From: Aquirufa ecclesiirivi
Lineage (GTDB): Bacteria; Bacteroidota; Bacteroidia; Cytophagales; Spirosomataceae
Assembly: GCF_011250515.1 (NCBI RefSeq)
Contig: NZ_JAANOP010000007.1
Coordinates: 1-64,000, forward strand
Length of the DNA stretch: 64,000 nt
Direction of reading: 5' to 3'
Within the stretch, counting starts at the first letter, position 1. Each line of letters begins with the position of its first letter. Positions 1 to 14,140 of this stretch are shown in pieces. The translations under genes were made by a program, and so were the position numbers. Below the pieces are notes generated by a model. That model worked only from the letters and a program-made list of their open reading frames with translations, did no database searches and was not told where the DNA came from.

Positions 1-3000
1 TTACCGTATTGCCATAAGCATCTAAAGCTGTTAAGCTATTGGTGCCACTAAAGGATGTTCCACTCACTTGTGGACTTGTTAAGCTAACGGCCAATTTACT
101 GAATGATCCTGCGCTAACAGCTACGCTAAAGCGATCAGCTCCTGCTGCTGTGATGCTTCCATCGCTTGCTGCTACCACCGCTGATTCGACATGGTACAAG
201 CTCAAGCTTGCTGTCGCTACTCCATTACTGAAGGTCACACTCGTTGCTGTACCAAAGTTCGTGCCTGCTACGGTTGGGTTGGTAGCTGGGCTACTTGAAG
301 CATTCGCTCCACTGAACGTGATCGACTTAATGCCGGTATAGCCTGTTGCTGTGTTGCCACTCGCATCTTTAGCTGTAATCGTAATGCTTTGACTACCTCC
401 TGCCGTTTGAGTGCCTGTGCCTGTGATAACCAATTTCGTGGCTGCGCCTGCTCCTATGGTCACAGAACTTGTTCCTGTTGCACCGCCAGTTGTTGCCGTG
501 GCAGTAAATGTTCCATTTCCAACATTACCCGTAAATAATAGAGCACTGGTAACATTAGCTACACCACTCACAAAATCTCCTGCTCCACTTAATTTATTGG
601 TACCTGATAAACCTGTAATACTTCCCGTCAAGTTGGCGCTGATAGTCACATGATTCGTAGATGCATCAAAACTAGTTACGGTATTGCCATAGGCATCTTG
701 TGCCGTTATGGTATTTGTCCCAGTAAAGGCTACACCACTGCTTTGTGGAGAATTAAAGTTCAAGGCAAATTTACTCAAGCTGGATGATCCCACCGTAATG
801 CTTAATCGATCAGAACCAGTCGCTGCCAATGAACCATCATTAACGGCTACCGTAGCTGATTCAGCTTGATAAAGAGCTAAAGTAGCCGTAGCTACACCAT
901 TGCTGAAGGTCACACTCGTGGCTGTACCAAATGCCGTTGTATTTACCGTTGGTGCCGTGGTTGGTGAACTTGAACTATTCGCTCCTGAGAAGGTTAAACT
1001 CTTAGCTCCTGTGTAAGCTGTTACCGTATTTCCTTGCGCATCTTTCGCGGTGATCGTAATTGTTTGTGTAGTACCTGCCGTTTGCGTACCTGTTCCAGTG
1101 ATAACCAAACGGTTGGCAGAACCAGCGTTCATGGTAATGCTTCCACTCGTTACTGCTGTTCCTGTGGCAGGAGTAAACGTGAAGGTTCCTGAACCTACTG
1201 TTCCTGTGTACTTCAAGCCTAAGCTTGTCAAGTTCGCTACTCCACTGCTAAAGTCAACAGCACTATTCAATTTATCCGTTCCTGATAATCCAGAGATTGA
1301 TCCTGTCAAGCCTGTCGTTGTTACCGTGATGTTATTCGCACTCGCATCAAAGCCCGTTACCGTATTGCCATAAGCATCCAAAGCCGTCAAGGTATTTGTA
1401 CCTGTAAACGCGACTGCATTAATCTGTGGTCCTGCTAAGCTTAAAGCTAATTTGCTAAATGCCGCTGGGCCTACTGTTACACTCAAGCGATCAGATCCAC
1501 TGGTTGTCACCGAGCCATCTGTGGCTACTACAGCAGCAGACTCTACTTTGTATAAGCTCATGCTCACCGTGGCTACTCCATTGCTGAAGGTCACACTAGT
1601 CGCTGTACCAAAGTTCGTGCTTGCTACGGTTGGGTTGGTAGATGGGCTTGATGAAGCATTCGCTCCACTGAACGTGATCGACTTAGCTCCGGTATAACCA
1701 GTTGCTGTGTTACCACTCGCATCTTTGGCTGTAATCGTAATATTTTGACTAGCTCCTGCTGTTTGGGTGCCTGTTCCTGTAATAATGAACTTGCTGGCAG
1801 AGCCTGCACCTATTGTTACATTTCCACTTGTTGCGGCTGTTCCTGTAGCTGGAGTGAACGTGAAGGTTCCTGTTCCTGTAGTTCCAGTATAGATTAATCC
1901 AAGACTAGTTAAGTTGGCTACACCACCAGAGAAGTCAAGACCCGCATTTAATATATTCGTACCTGATAATCCAGATACAGAACCCGTCAAGGTATTAACA
2001 GTAACGGTTACGTTATTTCCTGCGGCATTGAAGGTTGGCACTAAGTTACCATAAGCATCCAAGGCTTGTAAGGTATTGGTTCCTGTGAAGGCTATACCAC
2101 TATTTTGTGGACTGGCTAAACTAACAGCTAATTTAGAGAAAGTAGTAGCAGAAACAGTCACTGGTAATTCATGGTGATTTCCAACACCAAGCAAGGTTCC
2201 ATCCGTTACTTGAACTACTGCATTTTCCGCTTTGTACAAGGTTAATGAAACAGTGGCTATACCCGAAGTAAACTCAACTGATGTATTAGATCCAAAAGCC
2301 GTTCCATTAACCGTTGGCGCAGTAGCTGGACTTGCTGAACTATTGGCTCCCGAGAATACTAAGGTTTTAGTACCCGCATAGGAAGGAACTGTATTGTGAT
2401 TCGCATCTACTACACGTATGGTAATTGATTGAGAAGTACCAGCGGTTTGCGTTTCAGTACCAATAATCATAATATGGTCAGCTGGACCAGCATTCATGGT
2501 GATACTTGTACTTACCGCAGCAGTACCTGTAGCTGGTGTAAAGGTAAATGTACCAGCACCAAATGTACCAGAGTATTTCAATCCAAGGCTCGACAAATTA
2601 GCCACTCCATTCACGAAATCACTACCACTTGTTAATTTATTGGCACCTGATAAACCAGAAATAGTTCCTGTTAATGCTGTGGTAACCGTTACATTGTTCG
2701 AGGAAGCGTCAAAAGTAGTTACCGTATTACCATAAGCATCCTGTGCTATTAAGGTATTCGTTCCAGTAAAGGCAACTCGGTTGGCTTGTGGAGAACTTAA
2801 ACTAACTACTAGTTTGCTGAAAGTACTTGGACTAACTGTAACCGTCAATCGATCTGCTCCAGCTGCACTAATACTACCGTCACTCACAACAATGTTTGCC
2901 ACTTCAGCGGTGTAAAGTGCCAAGGTAGTCGTTGCTACTCCATTGGTAAATGTCAATGTGGCCCCCGTATGAATATCTTGTGCTACTGAATTTTTATCAA

Positions 3001-6000
3001 TAACGGTAGGGTGAACGATTGGGTTACTGGAATCCAAAGCACCAGAAATGGTCAATGCATGATCTCCTGTATATGATGTCACGATGTTTCCATTTGCATC
3101 TTTAGCTGTAATGGTAATGGTCTGTGTACCTCCAGCTGTTTGTGTTGCACTTCCTGTGACTACCAAACGAGTAGCGACACCAGAACCGATGGACACATTT
3201 CCAGATGTTACCGCAGTTCCACTGGCAGGTGTAAAGGTAAACGTACCCGTACCTACTGTTCCAGTAAACTTCATTCCTAAACTAGACAAATTCGCTACAC
3301 CACTACTAAAGTCACCAGCACTGTTCAATATATTTGTTCCAGATAATCCCGTTATACTACCTGTTAAAGTAGTGCTTACAGTTATGTTATTTCCAGAGGC
3401 ATTAAATCCTGTTACGGTATTGCCATACGCATCCAAGGCAGTCAAAGTATTGCTACCTGTAAAGGCCACACCATTAGCTTGAGAACCAACAAGACTGACC
3501 GCTAATTTTGAGAAGCTAGCCGGACTAACCGTGATTGGTAGACTACCACCTACGGTTGAGTTAATAGAACCATCTGATACTTGAATTTCAGTACTTTCCG
3601 CTTTGTATACTTTCAAATCAGTGGTGGCAACACCACTAGTAAACGTCACTACTGTCGCAGTTCCAAAATTAGTGGCCACACTCGTTTTGTTAGTAGCTGT
3701 AGGTGAAGTAGCTGGGTTTGCTGAACTATTGGCTCCTGAGAATGTCAAATTCTTATCACCTGTATAGGAAGCTGCAGTATTACCACTGGCATCTTTCGCT
3801 GTAATCGTGATTGTTTGGGAAGCACCTGCTGTTTGAGTACCCGATCCAGTAATGAATAATTTAGTAGCTGCTCCAGCATTGATCGTTACATTACCAGAAG
3901 TAATGGCTGTTCCAGATTGAGGAGTAAAGGTAAATGTACCTGTTCCTACTGTTCCTGAGAATACTAAATTAGAAGTCAAATTAGCCACACCATTCGTGAA
4001 ATTACCCACCTGGTTCATAACATTGGCTGTATACCCTGTTATGCTACCCGTTAAGGTACTGGTGATGGTAATAGGATTGGCACTGGCATTAAATCCAGTT
4101 GCGGTATTTCCATAAGCATCCAATGCGGTCAACGTATTGGTACCCGTAAATGCAGTACCATTCGTTTGAGGGCTGGCAAGACCAACGCTCAATTTAGAGA
4201 AGGCTGCAGCAGAAACAGCTACTGTCAAACGGTCAGAACCGGTAGAAGAAATACTGGCATCGGTTGCGGAAACAATAGCATTCTCAGCATTAAATAAAAT
4301 CATATTGGCAGTAGCCACACCATTAGTAAAGGTCACATTCATGGCTGTGCCAAAGTTAACTCCACTGATGGTCGGGTTAGTTGCCGGACTCGGAGAACTA
4401 GTAGCTCCAGAGAATGTAAGGCTCTTCACTCCTGTGTATGCCAAAGAAGTATTTCCATTGGCATCTTGTGCCGTTATGGTAATACTTTGTGATGCACCTG
4501 CTGTTTGGGTAGCACTACCTGTAATAACTAATTTAGTTGCTGTACCTCCACCAATTGAGATATTCGAGCTTGTTCCAGAAGCTCCGCCTGTAGCTGAAGC
4601 AAAGGTAAATGTTCCTGTTCCAGCAGTACCTGTAAAGATTAACTTAGTCGTTAAATTACTTACGCCATTCACAAAATCTAAGGCACTATTCAATTTATTA
4701 GTTCCAGATAATCCCGTAATAGTTCCTGTCAAGCTAGTCGTAACCGTGACATTATTAGCACTAGCATCAAAGCTGGTAACGGTATTACCATAAGCATCTT
4801 GAGCTGTAACAATATTGGTTGAAGTAAATGCTTGTCCACTATTTTGAGGGGTAGACAATGCTACAGCAAACTTGTTTAAGCTAGATGGAGAAACTACCAC
4901 ACTCAAGCGATCTCCACCACTGGATACCAATGCTCCTTGAGTAGCCACGATGGTCGAAGTTTCTGCTCGGTAGAGTTTCATGGTAGCGGAAGCTACACCG
5001 TTCGTAAACGTGATGATGGTAGCTGTACCAAAATTCACCTCAGCACTATTCTTATCCGTTACCGTAGGATTCACAAAAGGATTCGTCGATGAAAGTGCTC
5101 CCGAGAAAACAATGGATTTATCTCCTGTATAGGACGTTACAATATTTCCACTAGCGTCTTTAGCGCGTAAAGTGATGGTTTGAGAGCCTCCTGCTGTTAG
5201 CGTTCCTGTTCCAGTAATTTCAAGGCGGCTAACAGTACCTGGATTTATGGTTACATTACTACTTGTAATGGCAGTACCTGATGCAGGAGTAAAGGTAAAT
5301 GTTCCTGTTCCCGAAGCACCTGTATAGGTTAACCCTAAACTTGTCAAGTTAGCCACCCCACTGACAAAGTCATTGGCGTTGCTTAACTTATTGGTACCGG
5401 ATAGACCTGTGATGCTTCCTCCCAGACTATTCGTTACGGTCACATTATTTGCAGATGCATCTAAATTAACGGTATTACCAAACTCATCTTGTGCGGTTAA
5501 TGTATTTACTCCTGTAAAGGCTGTACCAGATGTTTGCGGACTAGCTAAACTTACTGCTAATTTTGCGAATGCTCCTGGAGTAATATCCAATGGTAAATTG
5601 CCTCCACCGCTTGAACTAATCGTTCCATCTGTTACACTAACGGTAGTAAGTTCTGATTTATATCCTTTTAATGTACTAGTTCCAACCCCATTGACAAAGG
5701 TTACCACTGTGGTCAATCCAAAATCTATGTCAACGGCATTCTTATTGCTTGCTGTAGGTACTCTTGAAGGAGTAGTGGATGTGGAGAATACTAAATTTTT
5801 ATCTCCTGCATAGGTCGTTACCGTATTTCCACTAGCATCTTGTGCTGTAATAGTAACCGATTTAGTCGTTCCCGCTGTAATAGCACCAGGCGTAGCTGTA
5901 ATCATTAATTTAGTGGCTGTACCTGGGTTAATAACCACATTGCCACTCGTTACAGCAGTTCCTGAAGCTGGAGTAAAGGTAAATGTACCTGTTCCAATGG

Positions 6001-9000
6001 TACCTGTAAAGATTAATTTGGCAGTTAAATTAGCCACACCACTCACAAAGTCACTATGTGAATTTAAGATAGCTCCTCCATTCAAACCTGTGATGGTTCC
6101 TGTTAAAGTTTTGGTCACTGTAATATTATTCGTAGAAGCTGTAAAGCTTGTTACGGTATTACCATAAGCATCTAGAGCCGTTAAGGTATTTGTACCTGTA
6201 AAGGCCGTTCCATTGCTTTGTGGACTAGTCAAACTGACTGCCAATTTGGTAAATGTTGATTCAGAAACAGTAACGGCTAAACGGTCTGAGCCAGCAGCTA
6301 CAATAGAGCCATCTGTTGCAGCAATCGTTGCACTTTCTGCTTTGTACAATACTAAACTAGCCGTGGCAACTCCATTGCTGAAGCTAATGTTCGTGGCTGA
6401 ACCTACATTCGTACCTGCAACCGTTGGTGCAGTCACAGGAGAAGAAGAACTTGATGCCCCTGAGAAAGTTAAGCTCTTAGTGCCAGTATATCCAGTTGCC
6501 GTATTACCACTCGCATCTTTTGCTGTAATGGTAATTGTTTGTGCAGCACCAGCTGTTCCAGTACCGCTACCGGTAATGATTAATTTAGTCGCCGCGCTAC
6601 TTGAAATTGTAATCGACGAGCTAGTTCCTGTAGCACCACCTGTAGTGGCTAATGCCGTAAATGTTCCTGCACCCGATGCACCTGTATAAATTAAATTCGT
6701 TGATACGTTGGCTACACCACTTACAAAATCACCAGCACTTGTCAATTTATTGGTTCCACTTAAACCACTGATGGCACCAGATAATGACGTGGATAGCGTC
6801 ACATTGTTTGAACTTGCATTGAAATTCAATACCGTATTCGTATAAGCATCTTGTGCAATAATTTCATTGGTACCTGTAAAGGCTGCACCATTTACTTGTG
6901 GAGAAGTTAAATTGACAGCAAACTTACTTAAACTACCATATCCCACCGTTACACTCAATCGATCCGCTCCTGAAGATGTTAATGCACCATCAGTAGCTAC
7001 GATTAGGGCAGATTCAGCTCGATATAATTTCATGGAAGCTGTTGCCTCACCATTGCTAAAGGTAATGGTGGTAGCTGTTCCAAAGTTTACATTGGAACTT
7101 GTTTTATCACTTACTGTCGGATTTACGATTGGGAATAAAGTTTGATTCGCTCCTGAGAAAGTCAAGGACTTATCTCCGGTATAAGTTGTTACCACATTAC
7201 CACTAGCATCTTTGGCACGTAAAGTAATGGTTTGTGTATCTCCCGCGGTCACACTACCTGTACCCGTAATCACTAATCGACTCACCGTACCTGGGTTTAC
7301 AGTTACGTTAGCACTTGTAGCCGCAGTACCAGTAGCTGGAGTGAAGGTGAAGGTCCCTGTTCCTGAAGTACCTGTAAAGGTCAAGCCTAAACTGGTCAAG
7401 TTCGCTACTCCACTGCTAAAATCACCTGCTTGATTCAATACGTTGTTTACGCCTGATCCTAAACCTGTAATTGCTCCTGTCAAACTCGTTGTTACTGTTA
7501 CGTTATTCGTGTTAGCAGCAAAAGAAGTTACGGTATTACCATATGCATCTTGTGCGGTTAGGGTATTGGTACCAGTAAAGGCAGTACCATTCGTCTGAGT
7601 ACCTGCCAAACTTGCCACTAATTTGGTATAGCTGGAAGCACTTACTGCTACATTGAATCGATCTGATCCAGCGGCAGAAATACTGCCGTCGGTAGCTGCC
7701 AAATCAAGGGTTTCGGCTTTAAACAAAGCAAGACTAGCCGTGGCTACCCCATTCGAGAAGCTTATACTGGTTGCTGAACCAACATTAGTTCCAGCCACCG
7801 TTGGGTTTGTTGCTGGATTTCCAGAAGCATTAGCACCAGAGAAGGTAATCGATTTAGTACCTGTATAGGTAGTAGCCGTGTTACCACTAGCATCTTTGGC
7901 TGTTAAGGTAATGGTTTGAGTTGTACCAGCTGTTTGTGTAGCTGACACCCCTGTGATGATTAATTTAGTCGCCGTACCTGAACCAATCGTAACATTGCTA
8001 GAAGTCACCGCAGTACCTGTAACTGGACTAAAGGTAAATGTACCTGTTCCTGCATTTCCTGTAAAGATTAATGCAGAAGTCAAATTAGCCACACCACTCA
8101 CAAAGTCACCAGATGAGGTCAATTTGTTGGTACCTGATAATCCAGTAATAGCTCCTGTCAAACTAGTAGTTACCGTAATGTTATTTGCCGAAGCATTGAA
8201 TGTGGTCACTGTATTACCATAATCATCCTGAGCCGTTAAGGTATTGGTACCTGTAAATGCGACTCCACTACTTTGAGTACTTGATAAACTCACTGCCAAT
8301 TTGCTGAAAGTAGAAGAAGCAACAGTCACACTTAAACGATCTGATCCTGATGCAGAAATACTACCATCTGTTACTGCCACTAAGGCACTTTCAGCTTTAT
8401 ATAATACCAAATTCGCATTCGCTACCCCATTGATAAAGGTCAGACTCGTACTGGTTCCAAAATTCACTCCGGCAACCGTTGGAGTGGTCGCTGGGGATAA
8501 GGATGTATTGGCACCTGAGAAGGTTAATGATTTGGAACCTGTATAAGCGACAGCCGTATTACCATTGGCATCTAAGGCTGTAATGGTAATGGTTTGCGCT
8601 GCACCAGCAGTTTCTGTCGTGTCTCCCGTAATACGTAGTTTCGTAGCGGTACCTCCAACGACGTTGATACTTGAACTCGTACCCGTTGCACCTCCCGTAG
8701 CCGAGGCAAATGAGAAGGTTCCTGTTCCTGCTGTTCCCGTAAAAATTAATTTCGATGTCAAATTAGCGACACCATTCACAAAATCACCAGCACCCGTTAA
8801 TTTATTGGTACCCGACAATCCGGTGATAGCTCCAGTTAAGTTACTTGAAACAGTGACATTATTCACACTAGCATCAAATGTCGTAACTGTATTTGCCCAG
8901 AAATCTTGCGCCGTTAAGGTATTCGTTCCCGTGAAAGCGGTTCCATTTACCTGTGGACTTGTTAAAGATGCTGCGAATTTAGATAATGTACTCGCAGAGG

Positions 9001-12000
9001 TAGTCGTGCTTAATCGATCTGCACCTACGGAGGTTACTCCACCTTGAGTAGCCACAATGTTGGTGGCTCCTTCTGCACGGTATAAAATCATGCTGGTCGT
9101 AGCCACCCCATTGGTAAAGTTAATCGTTGCCCCAGTACCAAAATCAACTGCTGCTGAATTCTTGTCTGTTACCGTTGGAGCTACCGATGGACTAGCACTT
9201 AAAATAGCTCCTGTAAATACGATGGACTTATCTCCAGCATAGCTAGTTACTGTATTTCCACTAGCATCTTTTGCCGTTAAAGTCACTGTTTGAGCTTGAC
9301 CCGCTGTTCCTGTGGATGATCCTGTTACAATCATTCGAGTAGCCGCACCTGAATTAACAGTTACATTACCAGAAGTGATGCTTGTTCCAGAAGCAGGTGC
9401 AAAAGTAAATGTTCCAGTTCCTATTGTACCCGTGAATGTTAAACCTAATGAAGTTAAATTAGCTACTCCACTCACAAAATCATCTGTTCCTGATAACTTA
9501 TTGGTTCCCGATAAACCAGAGATTGCTCCAGTTAAGGTTGTACTAACTGTGATATTATTTCCAGAAGCATTAAAGCTCGTTGCTGTATTTCCATAAGCAT
9601 CAAGTGCCGTTAAGGTATTCGTGCCCGTAAAGGCCGTGCCATTTACTTGTGGACTAGACAAGCTTACCGCTAATTTGCTGAATGTAGATGGCAAGACAGT
9701 TACTGCCAATTCATGGGAATTGCCTGTCGCATTGATTGTGCCATCTGTTGCTGTTAATAAAGCACTTTCTGCTTTATATAAGACCACCGATGCCGTCGCC
9801 ACTCCATTCGTAAATACAATACTAGTTGCTGTTCCAAAGTTCGTGCCGTTCGCTGTCGCTACTGTCACTGGACTACTAGAACTATTCGCTCCAGAGAAAG
9901 TTAAACTCTTTGTTCCTGTATATCCTGTTGCCGTATTATGACTCGCATCTACCGCTCTAATGGTAATCGTTTGAGCTTCTCCTGCATTCTGACTCGCAGT
10001 TCCTGTGATCATCATGTGATCGGCCACTCCAGAGTTGATCTGTACACTTCCACTTGTTACCGCTGTTCCACTTTGTGGGGTAAAGGTAAAGGTTCCTGTT
10101 CCTACGGTTCCTGTGAAGATCAATTGGCTTGTCAAGTTCGCTACACCTGCTGTGAAATCGCCCGCACTACTCAACTTATTCGTTCCTGATAATCCAGTGA
10201 TTGCTCCTGTTAAGCTCGTTGTCACTGTGACATTATTCGCACTGGCATCAAAGCTAGCTACGGTATTGCCATAGGCATCTTGTGCCGTTAGTGTATTCGT
10301 TCCGGTAAAGGCAGTACCCGTGATTTGTGGTGTCGCTAAGCTCACAGCTAATTTGCTATACGTAGCAGCACTCACAGTTACTGATAAGCGATCGGCTCCT
10401 GAAGTGGTCACACTAGCTTGTGTAGCTACCAATTGAGCGGTCTCCGCTTTATATAATTTTACTAAAGCTGTTCCTACTCCACTACTGAATGTTACTACCG
10501 TAGCGGTACCAAAGTTAATATCAGCAAGGTCCTTATCTCGTGCCGTGGCGGCTGTGCTTGGGCTTGTAGAACTATTCGCTCCTGTGAAGACAATCGATTT
10601 ATCTCCCGTATATCCTGTGGCAGTATTGCCATTGGCATCTTTGGCGGTAATCGTAACGGTTTGACTTCCTCCTGCGGTTTGCGTGCCAGTTCCCGTCACT
10701 ATGAACTTCGTAGCTGCACCCGAGTTCACCGTGATGCTTGAGCTAGTCGCGGCAGTACCTGAGGCTGGTGTGAAGGTAAACGTTCCTGATCCAGAAGTTC
10801 CTGTGAATGTTAAACCTAAGCTTGTTAAATTGGCTACTCCACTGCTGAAATCTCCTGCTTGATTTAATACGTTATTCACTCCTGAACCTAGGCCACTGAT
10901 GCTTCCTGTTAAACTAGTCGTTACTGTTATGTTATTGCCTGATGGATTGAAGCTGGTTACAGTATTTCCATAAGCATCTTGAGCCGTTAAGGTATTCGTT
11001 CCAGTAAAGGCGGTACCATTGATTTGGGGACTCGCTAAGCTTACGGCTAGTTTGCTGAATGTAGATGGCAAGACAGTTACAGCCAATTCATGGGAATTGC
11101 CTGTTGCATTGATTGTGCCATCAGTTGTTGTTATTAAAGCACTCTCTGCTTTGTATAAGACCACCGATGCCGTCGCCACTCCATTCGTAAATACAATACT
11201 AGTTGCTGTTCCAAAGTTCGTGCCGTTCGCTGTCGCTACCGTCGCTGGACTGCTAGAACTATTCGCTCCAGAGAAAGTTAAACTCTTTGTTCCTGTATAT
11301 CCTGTTGCCGTATTATGACTCGCATCCACTGCTCTAATCGTAATCGTTTGAGCTTCTCCTGCATTCTGACTCGCAGTTCCTGTGATCATCATGTGGGTGG
11401 CTGCTCCAGAGTTGATCTGTACCGTTCCACTTGTTACCGCTGTTCCACTTTGTGGTGTAAAGGTAAAGGTGCCTGTTCCTACTGTTCCTGTGAAGATCAA
11501 TTGGCTTGTCAAGTTCGCTACACCTGCTGTGAAGTCGCCCGCACTACTCAACTTATTCGTTCCTGATAATCCAGTAATTGCTCCTGTTAAGCTCGTTGTC
11601 ACCGTGACATTATTCGCACTGGCATCAAAGCTAGCTACGGTATTGCCATAGGCATCTTGTGCTGTTAGTGTATTCGTTCCGGTAAAGGCGGTACCCGTGA
11701 TTTGTGGTGTCGCTAAGCTCACAGCTAATTTGCTATACGTAGCAGGACTCACAGTTACTGATAAGCGATCGGCTCCTGCTGCCGATAAAGTTCCATCGGT
11801 AGCGGCAATAGTGGCACTTTCAGCTTTGTACAAGACCATAGATCCTGTAGCCACACCCGCGGTAAAGGTCATGCTGGTGGCTGTTCCAAAGTTCGTACCT
11901 GCCACAGTTGGAGCTGTAGAAGGACTTGTCGAACTTGCGGCTCCTGAGAATGTAATATTTTTAGCACCCGTATATCCCGTAACAGTATTATCGTTGGCGT

Positions 12001-14140
12001 CTTTGGCTGTTAGGGTAATTGTCTGACTACCTCCTGCTGTTTGAGTTCCTGTTCCTGTTACTACCAATTTAGTTGCTTCCCCTGCATTCACGGTAATACT
12101 TGAACTCGTCACAGCTGTTCCAGTAGCTGGGGTAAATGTGAAAGTTCCTGCTCCCGCATTACCTGTGAATTTCAAACCAAGGCTTGTTAAATTAGCAACT
12201 CCACTGCTGAAATCACCTGCTTGATTCAATACGTTGTTTACCCCTGATCCTAAACCAGTGATCGCTCCCGTCAAACTTGTTGTTACTGTTACATTATTCG
12301 TATTAGCAGCAAAAGAAGTTACTGTATTACCGTAAGCATCTTGAGCCGTTAAGGTATTGGTTCCAGTAAAGGCAGTACCATTGATTTGTGGACTCGCCAA
12401 GCTTAAAGCTAATTTACTGAAACTCGCTTCAGAAACTGTCACCGATAGACGATCAGCTCCAGCAGCAGAAATACTTCCGTCAGTAGCTGCAACCGTTGCA
12501 GATTCTGCTTTGTACAAGGCCATGCTTGCAGTTGCTACACCATTTGTAAATGTTAAGCTTGTTCCTGTACCAAAATTAGTTCCAGCAACCGTTGGAGCTG
12601 TACTTGGACTTAATGAACTTGCTGCTCCTGAGAATGTGATGCTATGAGAACCTGTATAAGCAGTTGCCGTATTTCCACTGGCATCTTTGGCTGTTATTGT
12701 AATGGTTTGTGATCCACCAGCTGTTTGAGTTCCTGTTCCTGTTACAACCAATTTGGTCGCAGTTCCAGAATTAATTGTGATGGATGAACTAGTCACTGCG
12801 GTTCCTGTGGCTGGCGTGAACGTAAAGGTACCTGAACCTACGGCCCCTGTGTATTTTAACCAACCAGAAATATCTGCTACACCATTCACAAATCGTTCAG
12901 AAGCTAAAATTACATCGCCTCCAACAAAACCAGAAATTGTTCCAGTTAAGCTAGTCGTAACTGTAATATGATTTAATGCAGCATTAAAAGTGGTTACCGT
13001 ATTTCCATAAGCATCTAAGGCCGTTAGATTGTTGGTACCTGTAAATGATACCCCACTCACTTGTGGACTAGCCAAACTCACCGCTAATTTAGCGAAGGTT
13101 GTTGCACCTACAGCGACCGTTAAACGATCCGCTCCTGAGGTCGTAATTGCTCCTTGCGTTGCTACAATAACCGCTGATTCTGCTTTGAATAAAGACATAG
13201 AGGCTGATGCCACTCCCGAGGTGAAGCTTAGCGTGGTCGCAGTTCCAAAATTTGTACTAGCAACTGTAGGAGCTGTTGCAGGACTAGAAGAACTAGCTGC
13301 TCCCGAGAATGTTATGGATTTACTTCCAGTATATCCAGTAGCAGTATTGCCTGAAACATCTTTGGCTGTAATGGTTATTGTTTGTGCTCCACCAGCTGTT
13401 TGTGTACTTGTTCCCGTCACTACAAACTTAGTAGCATCTCCAGGCAAAATATCACCGGAGTCTGTACCTGTTGCCCCAGAAGCAGAAGTAAATACCAAGG
13501 CTCCCGTTCCCGAATTTCCTGTTAAGGTTAATTTATTGGTCAAGTTTGATACACCATTGACAAAATCAGCGGCAGAATTCAATACATTTCCTCCTGACAA
13601 ACCTGAGATAACAATGCCCACATCGGGAACACCTGTTACGGTAATGATATTTTGAGACGCATCAAAATCTGTCACTGTATTTCCATATGCATCTTGTGCA
13701 GTAATTGTATTCACTCCTGTCCATGCGACAGCATTAATTTGAGGAGATGTTAAGTCAACCGCAAATTTGCTTAATGTACTTGGGCTAACTGTCACCGAAA
13801 GACGATCGCCTCCACTGGATGAAATAGTTCCATCAGTAGCAGAAACAGTAGCAGATTCGGCTTTATATAATCTCATGGATGCAGTTGCTACACCATTCGT
13901 AAATGTTAGGCTAGTTCCTGTGCCAAAATTTGTTCCAGCTACCGTTGGAGCCGTACTTGGACTCAATGAACTTGCAGCTCCTGAGAATGTGATGCTATGA
14001 GAACCCGTGTATGATGTGGCAGTGTTGCCATTCGCATCTTTCGCTGTTAGGGTAATGGTTTGTGTTCCTCCAGCAGTTAATGTCCCTGTGCCAGTGACCA
14101 CTAATTTAGTAGCAGCGCCTGGAGCAAATGTAATAGTAGA
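1..14140 (-). repeat. Repeat array B: about 21 two-domain Ig-like units
   Basis: This is the second array of the same two-domain unit, downstream in the protein of the central block and continuing past the window edge. The mean period measured between anchor segments is about 683 bases. Copies are more diverged from each other than those of array A at 31-39.7 kb. However, some blocks around 9.7-11.8 kb are almost identical to each other and to a block near 21.3-22.3 kb in array A. The reading phase matches array A throughout the parts checked. Confidence 0.83.

Noticed and set aside
1624-1809. Small minus-strand open frame of 61 codons
   Set aside because: It is in a different frame from the giant gene and lies wholly inside it; its composition is that of a frame-shifted repeat.
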